Counted from the stretch's first letter, positions 9,418 through 17,302 are shown. The stretch: 64,000 nucleotides of DNA from a bacterium 0.1xD8-71 (GCA_003612405.1 RAYR01000014.1:1-64000), one strand, 5' to 3'. The notes: a model not told the origin generated them from the sequence alone. Made by a program: numbers and translations.

Positions 9418-9437
9418 ACATGGTGCTAGCACCATGT
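9418..9437. repeat. 20-bp palindrome, copy 1 of 5
   Basis: ACATGGTGCTAGCACCATGT, a perfect palindrome, 36 bp downstream of the stop of the cargo relic at 9473. Flanks follow the family pattern (minus strand: TTCTTTAGTGAT before, TTAAGGGAAAA after). Confidence 0.9.
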
Positions 9438-9472
9438 CTTTCATATCACTAAAGAAAAACTGACAGAACATT

Positions 9473-9625
9473 CTATTGTAAATTGACTAACTGAATATAA
9501 TAATCTATAAGTTCATATATCCAATCTCCAAGTACTGAAAATCGAAATCCTAATGATTCTGCCTTTTCCGTATTGATACTATTTCCGGTTCTCCATTATA
9601 TGGAGCATTTTCGTGATGTGTCACA
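9473..9625 (-). pseudogene. Frameshifted C-terminal remnant of an unrecognised cargo gene
   Basis: Two overlapping minus-strand frames read HHENAPYNGEPEIVSI and then TEKAESLGFRFSVLGDWIYE up to the stop at 9473. They look like one protein broken by a frameshift at about 9570. I do not recognise the family. The palindrome copy 1 follows the stop directly, as it does for intact cargo genes. Confidence 0.4.
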
Positions 9626-9842
9626 ACTTTTTAAAGAAATCCATGTTATAACAATTGGCTACACACTGTGTAGCCAATTCACGTTTTCCTTTGCATCATG
9701 ACCGCATCATAACCATTTTAGTCATGATTAGTCACGTTAGCTTTTACTGCTCCATAATTCTTTCAATCGATGTTCTATCATACTTATTCCCCACTCTATC
9801 CAATTCGCTACACGCGTGTATCGAATTTCCATTTTCCTTAAA

Positions 9843-9900
9843 TTTATATCCTGTTCATCATCTTGTTCATTTTGAACAGGATAATGAACAAGATAATTTC
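9843..9900. repeat. Direct repeat of a gene-internal segment with hairpins
   Basis: ATCCTGTTCATCATCTTGTT, continuing to TTTTGAACA, occurs here and again at about 10083-10117 inside the adjacent gene. The CCTGTTCAT/TTGAACAGG and CTTGTTCAT/ATGAACAAG pairs can form hairpins just downstream of that gene's stop, possibly a transcript end. Confidence 0.45.
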
Positions 9901-11268
9901 TTACGAATAATACTTTTGATTTCTGCTTGATGGTTTATCAGGCAATGTCATCTTCAATTTTCTTTTCATTAACATTTCATCAAGAAAATGCCTTTTAAGG
10001 TACAGTCTATTGGGAAAAGCAAATTTTTCTACGATTTCTTTTGCTGATTTAGGTTCTGCACAAAAAGTAATAATAGCTTTAACTATATCCTGTTCATCAT
10101 CTTGTTCATTTTGAACAAGATGTAGTTCATCATGCAGTAATTCCAAATACTTATCACATGCCTTACACAGCACCATAATTCCAGATGCACTGATATTGTA
10201 TTCGGGCAGGCGTCCATCGTACTTTGCACAAGCCTCCTTGATTTTGTCAAATCCTCTGCCCCATGCCTCTATCATACCACTTTTAAAGAAAACATTTGCC
10301 AACTTGGGATTATACGGTTTGGAAGAATGCTTTTCAAACAGTTTCTCCGTTGAATCCAGCTCAGACGGCATCTCTCCATCATTCCAGATATATATTTTAT
10401 CCTCATATACACTAATCTGGATAGGATTGCATGCGCTATAATCCTTGTGAACCACCGCATTCAGCAATATCTCACGGAATGCCTCCTGCGGAAACATAAA
10501 CTGCTCAATCCTCTGAATCCCATCATAATAAATCAACGCTTTCAAATATTTCGTATAAACCAAATCAACTGTCTTATCAATCTGTTCAATCAGGGAGCCA
10601 TGCACCTCATCCTGATATTTCAAATCAGAATCGGAATCACCAAAATAACCAATCTTGATATAAGAACCTGTAACCCATTTCTCTGGATCTTTATAAAAGG
10701 CAAGCATTGCCGCTCTAATTAAATACCCTTCTTCATCAATCAGATGAAGGTTCTCCATCAGTATGGTATCATCAACTCTTGTTTCTTCCTCCGTCAGCCT
10801 GTGCCTTCTCAAAGCCTTTTCCTTAAATAGCTCAATCGCCTCTCTCCTTAAATCCGTCACCTGTAATTTGGGTATCGGCATACCGTCCCATGTTCTTCCC
10901 TGTGATTTTAAGATAGCTTTATCCAGTTCTTTTCCCGTTATTGTTCTCATCGTGCTACCGGAACGATAAAAATATTTACCATGATAGCTGATAAGGGACG
11001 GGTACTTGTCTACAATAATCTCAATGTATTGCAAGTCATTTTCGTATAGCAAATTGACATCTGCTACAATACCCATTGTATCTGTAATCTTATTTGGAAT
11101 AGATTCCAATAGCTTTTTCCCATCTTTATCGCTGAGTCCGACAACATCTCCATTGTCATTCTTACCAATATAAAGCGTTCCGCCATATGCATTTGCATAT
11201 CCGCAAATCCACTCTAAAAAATCATCATGCCATGATTCTTTGTATTCTATTGTCTGATGTTCTGGCAT
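9901..11268 (-). CDS. AlbA_2 (Schlafen-like) domain protein, RecG-like C-terminal region
   Basis: 455 residues from ATG 11268 (the family start is MPEHQTIEYKESWHDD; GAAGG is upstream). Residues 1-130 form the divergent AAA_4/AlbA_2 domain (FLEWICGYANAYGGTLYIGK). The middle has an ATPase-like C-terminal region (PQEAFREILLNAVVHKDYS, then WGRGFDKIKEACAKYDG). Such proteins are annotated as putative transcriptional regulators or RecG-like proteins, and several occur in defence and mobile regions; the function here is unproven. The C-terminus has a NEQDDEQD repeat and a winged-helix-like end. The next gene upstream is a SWIM protein. Confidence 0.75.
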   Translation of the reverse strand: MPEHQTIEYKESWHDDFLEWICGYANAYGGTLYIGKNDNGDVVGLSDKDGKKLLESIPNKITDTMGIVADVNLLYENDLQYIEIIVDKYPSLISYHGKYFYRSGSTMRTITGKELDKAILKSQGRTWDGMPIPKLQVTDLRREAIELFKEKALRRHRLTEEETRVDDTILMENLHLIDEEGYLIRAAMLAFYKDPEKWVTGSYIKIGYFGDSDSDLKYQDEVHGSLIEQIDKTVDLVYTKYLKALIYYDGIQRIEQFMFPQEAFREILLNAVVHKDYSACNPIQISVYEDKIYIWNDGEMPSELDSTEKLFEKHSSKPYNPKLANVFFKSGMIEAWGRGFDKIKEACAKYDGRLPEYNISASGIMVLCKACDKYLELLHDELHLVQNEQDDEQDIVKAIITFCAEPKSAKEIVEKFAFPNRLYLKRHFLDEMLMKRKLKMTLPDKPSSRNQKYYS

Positions 11269-11364
11269 ACCTTCTACCTGCTTTCTATAGCCATATTTTA
11301 TTATATACAGTTTCGTTCTTGTCTCATACATTGAACAGTAATTCTCTACCAGTTTCTTTAACCG

Positions 11365-11793
11365 CTACCAATAATTTCTTCTTTCCTCAAGCTGCACCAT
11401 CGCATCAAGCAATTGTTCCTGAAGTTCCGTTTTGGAAAGACTTTTTACATACTTTCTCATGTCTTCATAATGTTGGCGCTCTCGTTCTTCCTCCTCAGTC
11501 TCCCACTTTTCCACTTCCTTTAGGAAATCTTTTGACACTTTAGGCTCTGCTGTAAAATACAGCGCTATCATATGCTTGCACACAACACGCCTAGCATCCG
11601 CGAAGGGACAATTGCAAAAAGATTTCCTTGGATGTTCTGTATCTATATGTACTGTATACGTATTACCTTCACTACCAGAAACCATTCCCTCATAAACACC
11701 ATTTTTGAGAGTTTTCCATGAAACGACTTTTTTGTCATTATAATAATCCATCCCACGCCAAACAGATTTGTTACTGGCTATTTCAATTAATCC
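11365..11793 (-). CDS. SWIM zinc-finger protein
   Basis: 142 residues from ATG 11793 (AAAGGGAG upstream; the family starts MGLIEIASNKSVWRG). A SWIM finger CxC-x(n)-CxH is visible (FCNCPFADARRVVCKHM, about residues 60-76). The C-terminal half is a Glu/Arg-rich coiled coil. SWIM domains bind nucleic acid or protein. It is co-directional with the AlbA_2 gene 97 bp downstream, so the pair may act together, but no established two-gene system is claimed. Confidence 0.75.
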   Translation of the reverse strand, partial: GLIEIASNKSVWRGMDYYNDKKVVSWKTLKNGVYEGMVSGSEGNTYTVHIDTEHPRKSFCNCPFADARRVVCKHMIALYFTAEPKVSKDFLKEVEKWETEEEERERQHYEDMRKYVKSLSKTELQEQLLDAMVQLEERRNYW

Positions 11794-11924
11794 CATACAG
11801 ATTTCTCCCTTTCGATTGGGTACAAAATTTCTCTCCAATTTTGCAAAATAGGAATCACCTAAATCATAGCAGACAATTATATAAACTAACTGTCATTTAA
11901 GACACTACATACAAAATAATCGTT

Positions 11925-11934
11925 ACTCGAACTC
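11925..11934. repeat. IME attachment core, left-most copy
   Basis: ACTCGAACTC, preceded by CGTT as in the copy at 26200. It marks the guaA-distal limit of remnant C. Confidence 0.65.
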
Positions 11935-12058
11935 CTCGGCGGATAGCTTGAACTGGCTACTTTTTCATCATTTTTCAAGCATTTATTATCCGTATTATTT
12001 AAAAATTGCTCTCGTTTTTGTGTCAGTCCGAATTTTTAGAGCCAAAATAGAGCCAACT

Positions 12059-12754
12059 TTATTGCCCATAATCAGTTCCAAACAAGGCATGAAGTACATA
12101 ACATAAACTGCCATTTACATTGAAAAGTTTAATGCAATCTTCCTCTGAAACCTCTCTATCTGTCATTCCATGCATAAGCCAATTTCTTTCCATAAACTGT
12201 GGTTCTATTCCTTTATCAAAAGTATAACCACTATTATAAAAAGATTCTATAAATCCATCTAAAGATGGGATTAGCAGTAACGTATCTATATATCTACTAA
12301 TAGGCTCTATTCTATCGTCGCAGTAAATTTGAGTTATTTTATCTGAAATTGAATCTTTAAAATATCGTGTAGTTTTATTCCTCCAATTGTCAATTGGACA
12401 TTTTCTAATTTCTCTTTCTAATAATGCCGACAAAACCAAAGCACAGCTAAAATACAATTTCTTATCAAATAAATTTTCAGCTTCCGTCCACCAGTTATAT
12501 TTCTCTACTTCAAATCTTGTATATCCCCTTATATAATTTAATAACTGATAGTTATTATAGACAAAAAAATCTTTTATCTTCTCTCCTTTCCCACTTTTCA
12601 GTAATTGATACCATGTTTCATACCAAGTTTCATCATTATTAGGTTCCCAAAAGGGAGAAATAACCCACCCATTCATCCCTAATTCTCGACATTTATTTCG
12701 TATCCCATTTGAAATAGCATTTGAAAAATCTATATCTATGCCTATATCCCTCAA
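12059..12754 (-). CDS. Hypothetical protein with HEPN-like R-x4-H motif
   Basis: 231 residues, soluble, mostly helical. The C-terminal half carries MERNWLMHGMTD, an Arg-x4-His arrangement as in HEPN RNases, within a helical context (FSCALVLSALLEREIRKC before, CIKLFNVNGSLCYVLHALF after). HEPN proteins with this motif often act as RNases in abortive infection or toxin systems. The start is a TTG at 12754 with no clear ribosome-binding site, so the true N-terminus is uncertain or lost. The gene is A/T-rich compared with the flanks and lies in remnant C beside another possible defence gene. Confidence 0.6.
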   Translation of the reverse strand: MRDIGIDIDFSNAISNGIRNKCRELGMNGWVISPFWEPNNDETWYETWYQLLKSGKGEKIKDFFVYNNYQLLNYIRGYTRFEVEKYNWWTEAENLFDKKLYFSCALVLSALLEREIRKCPIDNWRNKTTRYFKDSISDKITQIYCDDRIEPISRYIDTLLLIPSLDGFIESFYNSGYTFDKGIEPQFMERNWLMHGMTDREVSEEDCIKLFNVNGSLCYVLHALFGTDYGQ

Positions 12755-13098
12755 AAGTTCATTTTGTTTTTTTTACTCGATCTTTTCCGACAAATTTATA
12801 ATCAACCAGACTTCTAAACATATACAGCGAATCTAACACCTCACCCCTCCTATCTTCTGTTCCTTTTGATACCCTTCTACATTGTGCTAAGGTAATGTAA
12901 TGCTGTACCAATAAGACGATATGTAATTTCTTGCTTCATACAACAAGAAAATTTTTATAATATATACAGGGAATTATCCGTCATCATCTTTTTTGTTTCA
13001 AGCCCCTATAAATTAAGCAACTAAGACATAACAATATCTCTACATACTTTATCAAGAAATGCCAACCCAAATTTAAACTGCCCTTATACTTTCCTTTC
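12755..13098. other. Intergenic stretch, A/T-rich
   Basis: No ORF, RNA family or repeat is recognised. It presumably contains the promoter for the gene at 12059 and the transcript end of 13099. Confidence 0.4.
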
Positions 13099-13977
13099 TT
13101 ACTTTATCTTTATAAGAAGCCTCAAAAAATTTCCAGTTAAATATATCAAAAAATCTAATTCTTCTTCGTTAGTAGAATCATCATGTTTTGCATGTTCATT
13201 ATTGTATTTTTCATAATAATCCAATAGTTTTATGAACATATTTCTTACTTCCACAGAAATATTCTTTTCTGATAATTTTTTCCCCAATATATCATGCTGA
13301 TTCTCCAAAGACTTGCTATTATTCAAGTATTGTTTCAAAAACAATTCTAATGACAATCTTAAGCAATCAACTACCTGTCTGCAATTTTGTCCCTTAAGTG
13401 TAAGTTGCAATGCCTTTTCAAATTGTTCTTTCGCTTTATCATACTTACTTAACCAATTTAAAATATCAATTACTAACTTTTCATCCAAAAATCTTTCACT
13501 TGCAGGATAGAATTTATATCCTGATGATGTACTGCAAATAACTGCATTGACTCCTGATAGTTTTAAAGCAGATGCAATATCTCTGACAAACCAGATTTGT
13601 TTGCTATTATCATCAGATGAATAACAACTATTGGCAATCAACTCCAAAATTTGTAACCAAATATACAGATTAGATTTGCTTTCCTCAATATCTATTGCTT
13701 TTAACACCGCATTCAAATCAGAATTAACAAAAGACAAATTTATCTTATCAACAAATGGATAAGCAACCAAATCAAAAATTTCTCTTGAATAATAATTTAT
13801 ATCATACCTATCATTTCCTATAACACTTACAATAGCTGATAAAGTACGGTTTTTAAACGCTTTTAAACTCTCTTTCTGCATTTCATATCCGAATCTATAA
13901 GCAAAATTTTCTTTTATCTCTATTATTTGTGAAGTTTTCGCTGTTGCCTCAACCTCTTTAATCTTTTTTCTTGCCAT
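13099..13977 (-). CDS. AbiJ/HEPN-like C-terminal domain protein (possible abortive infection)
   Basis: 292 residues. The N-terminal 200 residues are unrecognised helical sequence. The C-terminal 90 (LRLSLELFLKQYLNNSKSLE, later NNEHAKHDDSTNEEELDFLI, then YLTGNFLRLL) have the layout of AbiJ-type HEPN domains, where NxxAKH replaces the usual RxxxxH. If correct it would be a phage-defence or toxin protein, but this rests on motif resemblance only. GGGGAG at 13983-13988 (minus) precedes the ATG. It is the middle gene of three co-directional ones in remnant C. Confidence 0.55.
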   Translation of the reverse strand: MARKKIKEVEATAKTSQIIEIKENFAYRFGYEMQKESLKAFKNRTLSAIVSVIGNDRYDINYYSREIFDLVAYPFVDKINLSFVNSDLNAVLKAIDIEESKSNLYIWLQILELIANSCYSSDDNSKQIWFVRDIASALKLSGVNAVICSTSSGYKFYPASERFLDEKLVIDILNWLSKYDKAKEQFEKALQLTLKGQNCRQVVDCLRLSLELFLKQYLNNSKSLENQHDILGKKLSEKNISVEVRNMFIKLLDYYEKYNNEHAKHDDSTNEEELDFLIYLTGNFLRLLIKIK

Positions 13978-14080
13978 AAATATTCTCCCCTATATCATCA
14001 GCACTTCATAAAGCACTGAATCGAATAATTCCATTCCTCCAAAACCATTTACAATTAATTCAAAATAGCTAGAGCAGGTA

Positions 14081-14497
14081 TTACCTGCCCCTACGCTTTT
14101 CTTTCCTTTTCTGCTGTTTCAGTTCGAACTGCCGCTGTTTCTCCGCTTCCCGCTGTTCCCGGCTCACAATCTTACGTTCAGTTTTCAACTGCTCCTGTTG
14201 TAATTTCAAAGCCTGTTGCGATTTTGTACCTATCCCGGTATTCTGTACCTGTTTCCGTACTTCACGTTGTACCCGTTTAGGATTGCGACCAGCTTCTTTT
14301 ACATCCGTTGCCACAGTCGGACTAAATCGTAACCGATAGTAATTTTTCAGAACGAAGTCATATACCTCATAGTCTTTTGGTTCTGCGCCAAACGTAACCT
14401 TACACACAGATAACTTTCCGTCTGATACACGTTCAAACACTCCCACCCAAAAGGGTTCTTCAAAAAATACTGTCAACTTTCCTGATACTTTATCCAT
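14081..14497 (-). CDS. yjdF: YjdF family protein (DUF2992), copy in remnant C
   Basis: 138 residues, the usual family length. The N-terminal domain is LTVFFEEPFWVGVFERVSDG, with FGAEPKDYEVYDFVLKNYYR following. The C-terminal half is a highly basic coiled coil (GTKSQQALKLQQEQLKTERK to a run of Lys/Arg). YjdF proteins are usually controlled by the yjdF riboswitch, which senses azaaromatic compounds; the protein's biochemical role is not settled. The matching leader is at 14512-14640 and AAGGAGG lies 7 bp before ATG. A close paralogue is at 16471, in the adjacent IME. Confidence 0.88.
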   Translation of the reverse strand: MDKVSGKLTVFFEEPFWVGVFERVSDGKLSVCKVTFGAEPKDYEVYDFVLKNYYRLRFSPTVATDVKEAGRNPKRVQREVRKQVQNTGIGTKSQQALKLQQEQLKTERKIVSREQREAEKQRQFELKQQKRKEKRRGR

Positions 14498-14511
14498 GAC
14501 AATTCCTCCTT

Positions 14512-14640
14512 AAAATAATTGTAATGAACAAAGAACGGACGACCCTAAGGAGGGAGGGCTACTTACACCAAATCGGTGCGACTGGACTACCTACCAGTTC
14601 TGCAAGATTGTCTTGCGTTGTGTTTTTATCTTTGCCCCTA
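14512..14640 (-). promoter_or_regulatory. yjdF-type riboswitch leader (copy C)
   Basis: On the minus strand, the 130 nt before yjdF are conserved with the leader of the second yjdF copy, including CACAACGCAAG, GGTAGGTAGTCCAGTCGCAC, GTAAGTAGCCCTCCCTCCTT and CGTCCGTTCTTTG. Placement before a DUF2992 gene and conservation between copies support a yjdF RNA. A covariance-model search was not possible. Confidence 0.7.
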
Positions 14641-14770
14641 TATCTTATTGGACATTAGTAGTCCAATAAGCATATATTACCACATAAACGCCCATTTTTC
14701 CACAAAAATATGGCAATCCGCCTATAACTGCAAATTGCCATATTATCATTTCCCTTATCTGCTCTAACTA

Positions 14771-14790
14771 ACATGGTGCTAGCACCATGT
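14771..14790. repeat. 20-bp palindrome, copy 2 of 5
   Basis: ACATGGTGCTAGCACCATGT, 47 bp downstream of the stop of the metallo-beta-lactamase-fold relic (14837). GATAAGGGAAA on its minus-strand downstream side matches the other copies. Confidence 0.9.
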
Positions 14791-14836
14791 GTCAATCATC
14801 ACCAAAAGAAACATTATTTATGCCACAGCCTACTTC

Positions 14837-15005
14837 CTATAACCATACTCCCCAATCCCCATAATTAAATGTTCCACTTCCATGATGAAGTTTTCCGTCT
14901 GCCTTGAGATTTCTAAACGCTTCCCGCATACGGATTAAGATTTCCGGTTCTATATCCAGTGAATGGTGTGCCGGAAACACTTTCTTCACAGGCAATGTCA
15001 ACGCC
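14837..15005 (-). pseudogene. C-terminal piece of an MBL-fold hydrolase
   Basis: An open minus-strand frame without a start reads VKKVFPAHHSLDIEPEILIR and MREAFRNLKADGKLHHGSGT, ending GDWGVWL-stop. This is the C-terminus of a metallo-beta-lactamase-fold hydrolase with the final His ligand region (PAHHS). The N-terminal zinc motif is absent. It runs directly into the IME end repeat at 15006, so the element end truncates it. Confidence 0.6.
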
Positions 15006-15071
15006 TAAACAAATTTGTTTGGAAACCGCATAAACACTAGGTTCTAAAAGCCCGTTTCATCACTCGAACTC
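15006..15071. repeat. guaA-proximal IME end of remnant C, with attachment core
   Basis: It matches 34621-34686 at 59 of 66 positions, ending in TTTCATCACTCGAACTC in both. The core ACTCGAACTC is at 15062-15071. It serves as the junction between IME-B and remnant C. Confidence 0.75.
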
Positions 15072-15219
15072 CCTATAACCATAACATAATTGTTAAATAT
15101 TCGATTGCTTTTTAAGGGTTTTAATCGTCATAATATCTATATTTTATGTCTTATTTACAGTTTCAGAGCAAACAGGTATCATACGGGTATCACAGATTTT
15201 CTCCTTGACTGCCATATCT
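15072..15219. other. Non-coding left end of IME-B
   Basis: No gene is seen between the attachment core and palindrome copy 3. It presumably contains integrase arm sites. Confidence 0.35.
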
Positions 15220-15239
15220 ACATGGTGCTAGCACCATGT
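15220..15239. repeat. 20-bp palindrome, copy 3 of 5
   Basis: ACATGGTGCTAGCACCATGT, 23 bp downstream of the stop of the type III toxin gene (15262). Confidence 0.9.
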
Positions 15240-15261
15240 AATTAACGCCCCTAAAGAACAA

Positions 15262-15732
15262 CTATTTGCTCTGCTTCAACTTTTCTAATATGGCTATCAC
15301 ATTCGGCTGCGTTGGCATAAATTTTACACCATGCTTCAGCATACCCATAACCTTTTTTGCTTTCTGTTCAATCTCTTTAGCAGTATGCTCACTTGTCAGC
15401 ATCAAATGATTTCCGGCTATGGTATATTCTCGCTCTATGTACTCATCTGTTATTGGAAACATATCCTGTATCAAAAACGCACTTTGCCTGCTATCATCCA
15501 ATTTCACAATATGGATAATATCACAGGGCTTTCCTGCTTTCTCTTTCTTCTCTACAATTCGCTTATATTTATCAATCTGGCTGGACAAGGGTATCATCCA
15601 ATAAATTCCTCTGCTTGTATCTTCAAAGCAATAATAGTGTGGTCTATTTCCTGCCTTATTGCCTTTGAGATATGGATCAGACATATCCTCAAAAAACTTG
15701 TCTTTTATAATATAAAACCCTGTTTTCTTCAT
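15262..15732 (-). CDS. CptN-like type III toxin (ToxN/AbiQ superfamily endoribonuclease)
   Basis: 156 residues from ATG 15732 (GAGG 9 bp upstream). The sequence shows FYIIKDKFF, DPYLKGNKAGNRPHYYCFED, YWMIPLSSQIDKYK and FLIQDMFPITDEYI, the pattern of CptIN-family toxins, which cleave RNA and are held inactive by a repeat-containing RNA. The upstream DNA has two 45-nt tandem repeats, a promoter and a terminator in the order expected of a type III locus, which strengthens the call. Such systems act in plasmid or element stability and in phage abortive infection. The toxin stop is followed by palindrome copy 3. Confidence 0.8.
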   Translation of the reverse strand: MKKTGFYIIKDKFFEDMSDPYLKGNKAGNRPHYYCFEDTSRGIYWMIPLSSQIDKYKRIVEKKEKAGKPCDIIHIVKLDDSRQSAFLIQDMFPITDEYIEREYTIAGNHLMLTSEHTAKEIEQKAKKVMGMLKHGVKFMPTQPNVIAILEKLKQSK

Positions 15733-15752
15733 TCGTTCCAACCTCACTACGG

Positions 15753-15783
15753 AAAAAGTCCCCCACCTTGCGGCGAAGGACTA
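15753..15783 (-). terminator. Terminator between antitoxin RNA and toxin
   Basis: The minus strand reads AGTCC...GGGACT followed by TTTTT. A terminator in this position is the standard way type III loci keep RNA in excess over toxin mRNA. Confidence 0.65.
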
Positions 15784-15885
15784 TACTTTCAACCCAACCA
15801 CTTATATACCGCATATTGGTCAGCGGTAAACTTTCAACCCGACCATTTATATACCACATATCGGTCAGTGGTAAACTTTCTTTGT
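15757..15885 (-). ncRNA. Type III antitoxin RNA (CptI-like), two 45-nt repeats
   Basis: Two tandem 45-nt units, 15836-15880 and 15791-15835 (minus strand), each begin GAAAGTTTACC and end GGGTT, differing at a few positions that mostly preserve complementarity (CACTGACC/CGCTGACC; TGTGGT/TGCGGT). A partial third unit (GAAAGTA) follows. In type III systems each repeat folds as a pseudoknot and is processed by the toxin. The promoter lies just upstream and a terminator separates the repeats from the toxin gene. Confidence 0.78.
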
Positions 15886-15891
15886 ACCTAC

Positions 15892-15920
15892 ATTCTAACA
15901 AGCACAAAGAGAAAAGTCAA
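15892..15920 (-). promoter_or_regulatory. Promoter of the type III toxin-antitoxin locus
   Basis: On the minus strand TTGACT (15915-15920) and TAGAAT (15892-15897) are separated by 17 bp, a near-consensus sigma-A promoter placed 11 bp before the first repeat. Confidence 0.7.
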
Positions 15921-15998
15921 TAAAACTTTCCATTAAAATTTTATGCCAATACTACATAACTTATGATAAATTTACAAATTTTGTTTCTGGATCATCTT

Positions 15999-16204
15999 TT
16001 AAATATTTTTCAACACCATATTTCTGGTAAATTCCATAATTCCGGCAATTCCCTGAGCCATAAATATCTGTTGTGCTTCTGTGCTAGCTTTCTTCTTATT
16101 TTGCATTACAAGTTATTGTATTCATGCAGAATTTCTTCTGCTTTTTGAGAAAATTTTGTCCAAAATTTAATATATTCTCTCATTTCCTGCGTTTGGTCAT
16201 TCAT
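15999..16204 (-). pseudogene. Small frameshifted gene of unknown function
   Basis: ATG 16204 starts MNDQTQEMREYIKFWTKFSQ, and the first frame ends after 32 codons. A second frame (ASTEAQQIFMAQGIAGIMEF, ending KNI) continues to 15999. Together they would give about 67 residues of helical protein. It lies just downstream of the tautomerase gene, so probably in its operon. Not recognised. Confidence 0.4.
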
Positions 16205-16238
16205 AATACTCAATTCCTCTCATTTCACATACCGTAAA

Positions 16239-16448
16239 CTATTGATGTTTCTTTATATATTCTTCCTTGACTATATCAATCGTTTTGCCACCTATACCGA
16301 AATTTTTATCAGATACCTCTTTAATTGTGGTAACAAAAAACTCCTGCGGTACTTTCATAATCTCAGAAGAAACTTCTGTCAATCGCTTAATCAGCAGCTC
16401 TTTTTGCTCGTCTGATAACGCTCCACTTTCGACCGTAATATATGGCAT
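16239..16448 (-). CDS. 4-oxalocrotonate tautomerase family protein
   Basis: 69 residues from ATG 16448. This start gives MPYITVESG, placing the catalytic Pro at position 2 and hence the mature N-terminus (Pro-1 of the family). The upstream in-frame start at 16463 would bury it. The later motif LTEVSSEIMKVPQEFFVTTI is typical. These small hexameric enzymes use Pro-1 as a base for keto-enol tautomerisation; the substrate here is unknown. It lies between yjdF (22 bp upstream) and the small broken gene, suggesting one operon with yjdF and shared control by the riboswitch (inference). Confidence 0.85.
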   Translation of the reverse strand: MPYITVESGALSDEQKELLIKRLTEVSSEIMKVPQEFFVTTIKEVSDKNFGIGGKTIDIVKEEYIKKHQ

Positions 16449-16470
16449 TTCCACTTTCCTCACTTTCCAA

Positions 16471-16914
16471 TTATAAATCTAGTGCAATTAGGGCAATATT
16501 ACCTGCCCCATGTTTTTCTTTCCTTTTCTGCCGTTTCAGTTCAAACTGCCGCTGTTTTTCTGCTTCCTTCTGCTCCCGACTCACAATCTTTCGTTCCGTT
16601 TTCAACTGTTCCTGCTGCAATTTCAAAGCCTGTTGTGATTTTGTTCCTATCCCGGTATTTTGTACCTGTTTCCGCACTTCACGCTGTACCCGTTTAGGAT
16701 TGCGACCTACTTCTTTTACATCAGTTGCCACAGCCGGACTAAATCGCAGCCGATAGTAATTCTTCAAAACAAAATCATAAACCTCATAGTCTTTTGGTTC
16801 TGCCCCAAACGTAACCTTACACACGGATAACTTTCCCTCTGATACACGTTCAAACACTCCCACCCAAAAGGGTTCCTCAAAAAATACTGTCAGTCTACCC
16901 GATACTTTGTCCAT
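16471..16914 (-). CDS. yjdF: YjdF family protein (DUF2992), copy in IME-B
   Basis: 147 residues, about 95 percent identical to the 138-residue copy at 14081 over the shared length (LTVFFEEPFWVGVFERVSEG; GTKSQQALKLQQEQLKTERK). The C-terminus differs: after KRKEKHG it continues AGNIALIALDL, so the original stop is lost or moved. The leader (16996-17125) is again a yjdF-type RNA, but here about 75 bp of extra sequence (16925-16998) separates it from the ribosome-binding site, which may weaken the coupling. Confidence 0.87.
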   Translation of the reverse strand: MDKVSGRLTVFFEEPFWVGVFERVSEGKLSVCKVTFGAEPKDYEVYDFVLKNYYRLRFSPAVATDVKEVGRNPKRVQREVRKQVQNTGIGTKSQQALKLQQEQLKTERKIVSREQKEAEKQRQFELKRQKRKEKHGAGNIALIALDL

Positions 16915-16995
16915 GACAATTCCTCCTTAATGCCTTACGGCTGTCGCGGTATTCGTCAAATGCTCCTGCAAGCAGGGCATTTTCCTCATTACTCG

Positions 16996-17125
16996 CGCAA
17001 ATAATTGTAATGAACAAAGAACGGACGACCCTAAGGAGGGAGGGCTACTTACACTCAAATGGTGCGACTGGACTACCTACCAGTTCTGCAAGATTACCTT
17101 GCGTTGTGTTTTTATCTTTGCCCCT
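16996..17125 (-). promoter_or_regulatory. yjdF-type riboswitch leader (copy B)
   Basis: Conserved with 14512-14640 on the same strand (GTAAGTAGCCCTCCCTCCTT, CGTCCGTTCTTTG). The 75-bp insertion between this leader and the start codon includes a hairpin (ATGCCCTGC/GCAGGAGCAT, 16950-16970). Confidence 0.68.
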
Positions 17126-17226
17126 ATATATTACCACATAACCGCTTATTTTGCTATAAAAATGTGGCAATTCGCTTAATAGTGTGAACTGCCACATTAT
17201 CACATTTTCCTTATCCGAATTAACTT

Positions 17227-17246
17227 ACATGGTGCTAGCACCATGT
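17227..17246. repeat. 20-bp palindrome, copy 4 of 5
   Basis: ACATGGTGCTAGCACCATGT, 57 bp downstream of the methyltransferase stop (17303). On the minus strand TTTTCCTTA precedes it and TAAGGAAAA follows, giving an outer inverted repeat. Confidence 0.92.
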
Positions 17247-17302
17247 TCAAATCATTACTAAGGAAAAATATTCTGCCTTTCTTACAGACGAAAATTTGAT
17301 GC

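Larger units (their letters stand above)
11925..15071. mobile_element. IME remnant C (backbone deleted, cargo kept)
   Basis: It is bounded by ACTCGAACTC at 11925 and 15062. Its guaA-proximal end (15006-15071) matches the end of IME-A (34621-34686) at 59 of 66 positions. There is no integrase, relaxase or ATPase. Only a beta-lactamase-fold relic, palindrome copy 2, yjdF with its riboswitch, and two HEPN-like genes remain. Confidence 0.65.

Noticed and set aside
15791..15880. Possible CRISPR array
   Set aside because: The 45-nt units are contiguous without spacers and are followed by a toxin gene, so a type III antitoxin fits and a CRISPR array does not.
15689..15907. 72-residue minus-strand ORF with internal repeats (SLPLTDMWYINGRVESLPLT)
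   Set aside because: The frame is the translation of the two 45-nt antitoxin RNA repeats. It has no ribosome-binding site, and the RNA reading fits the toxin downstream.
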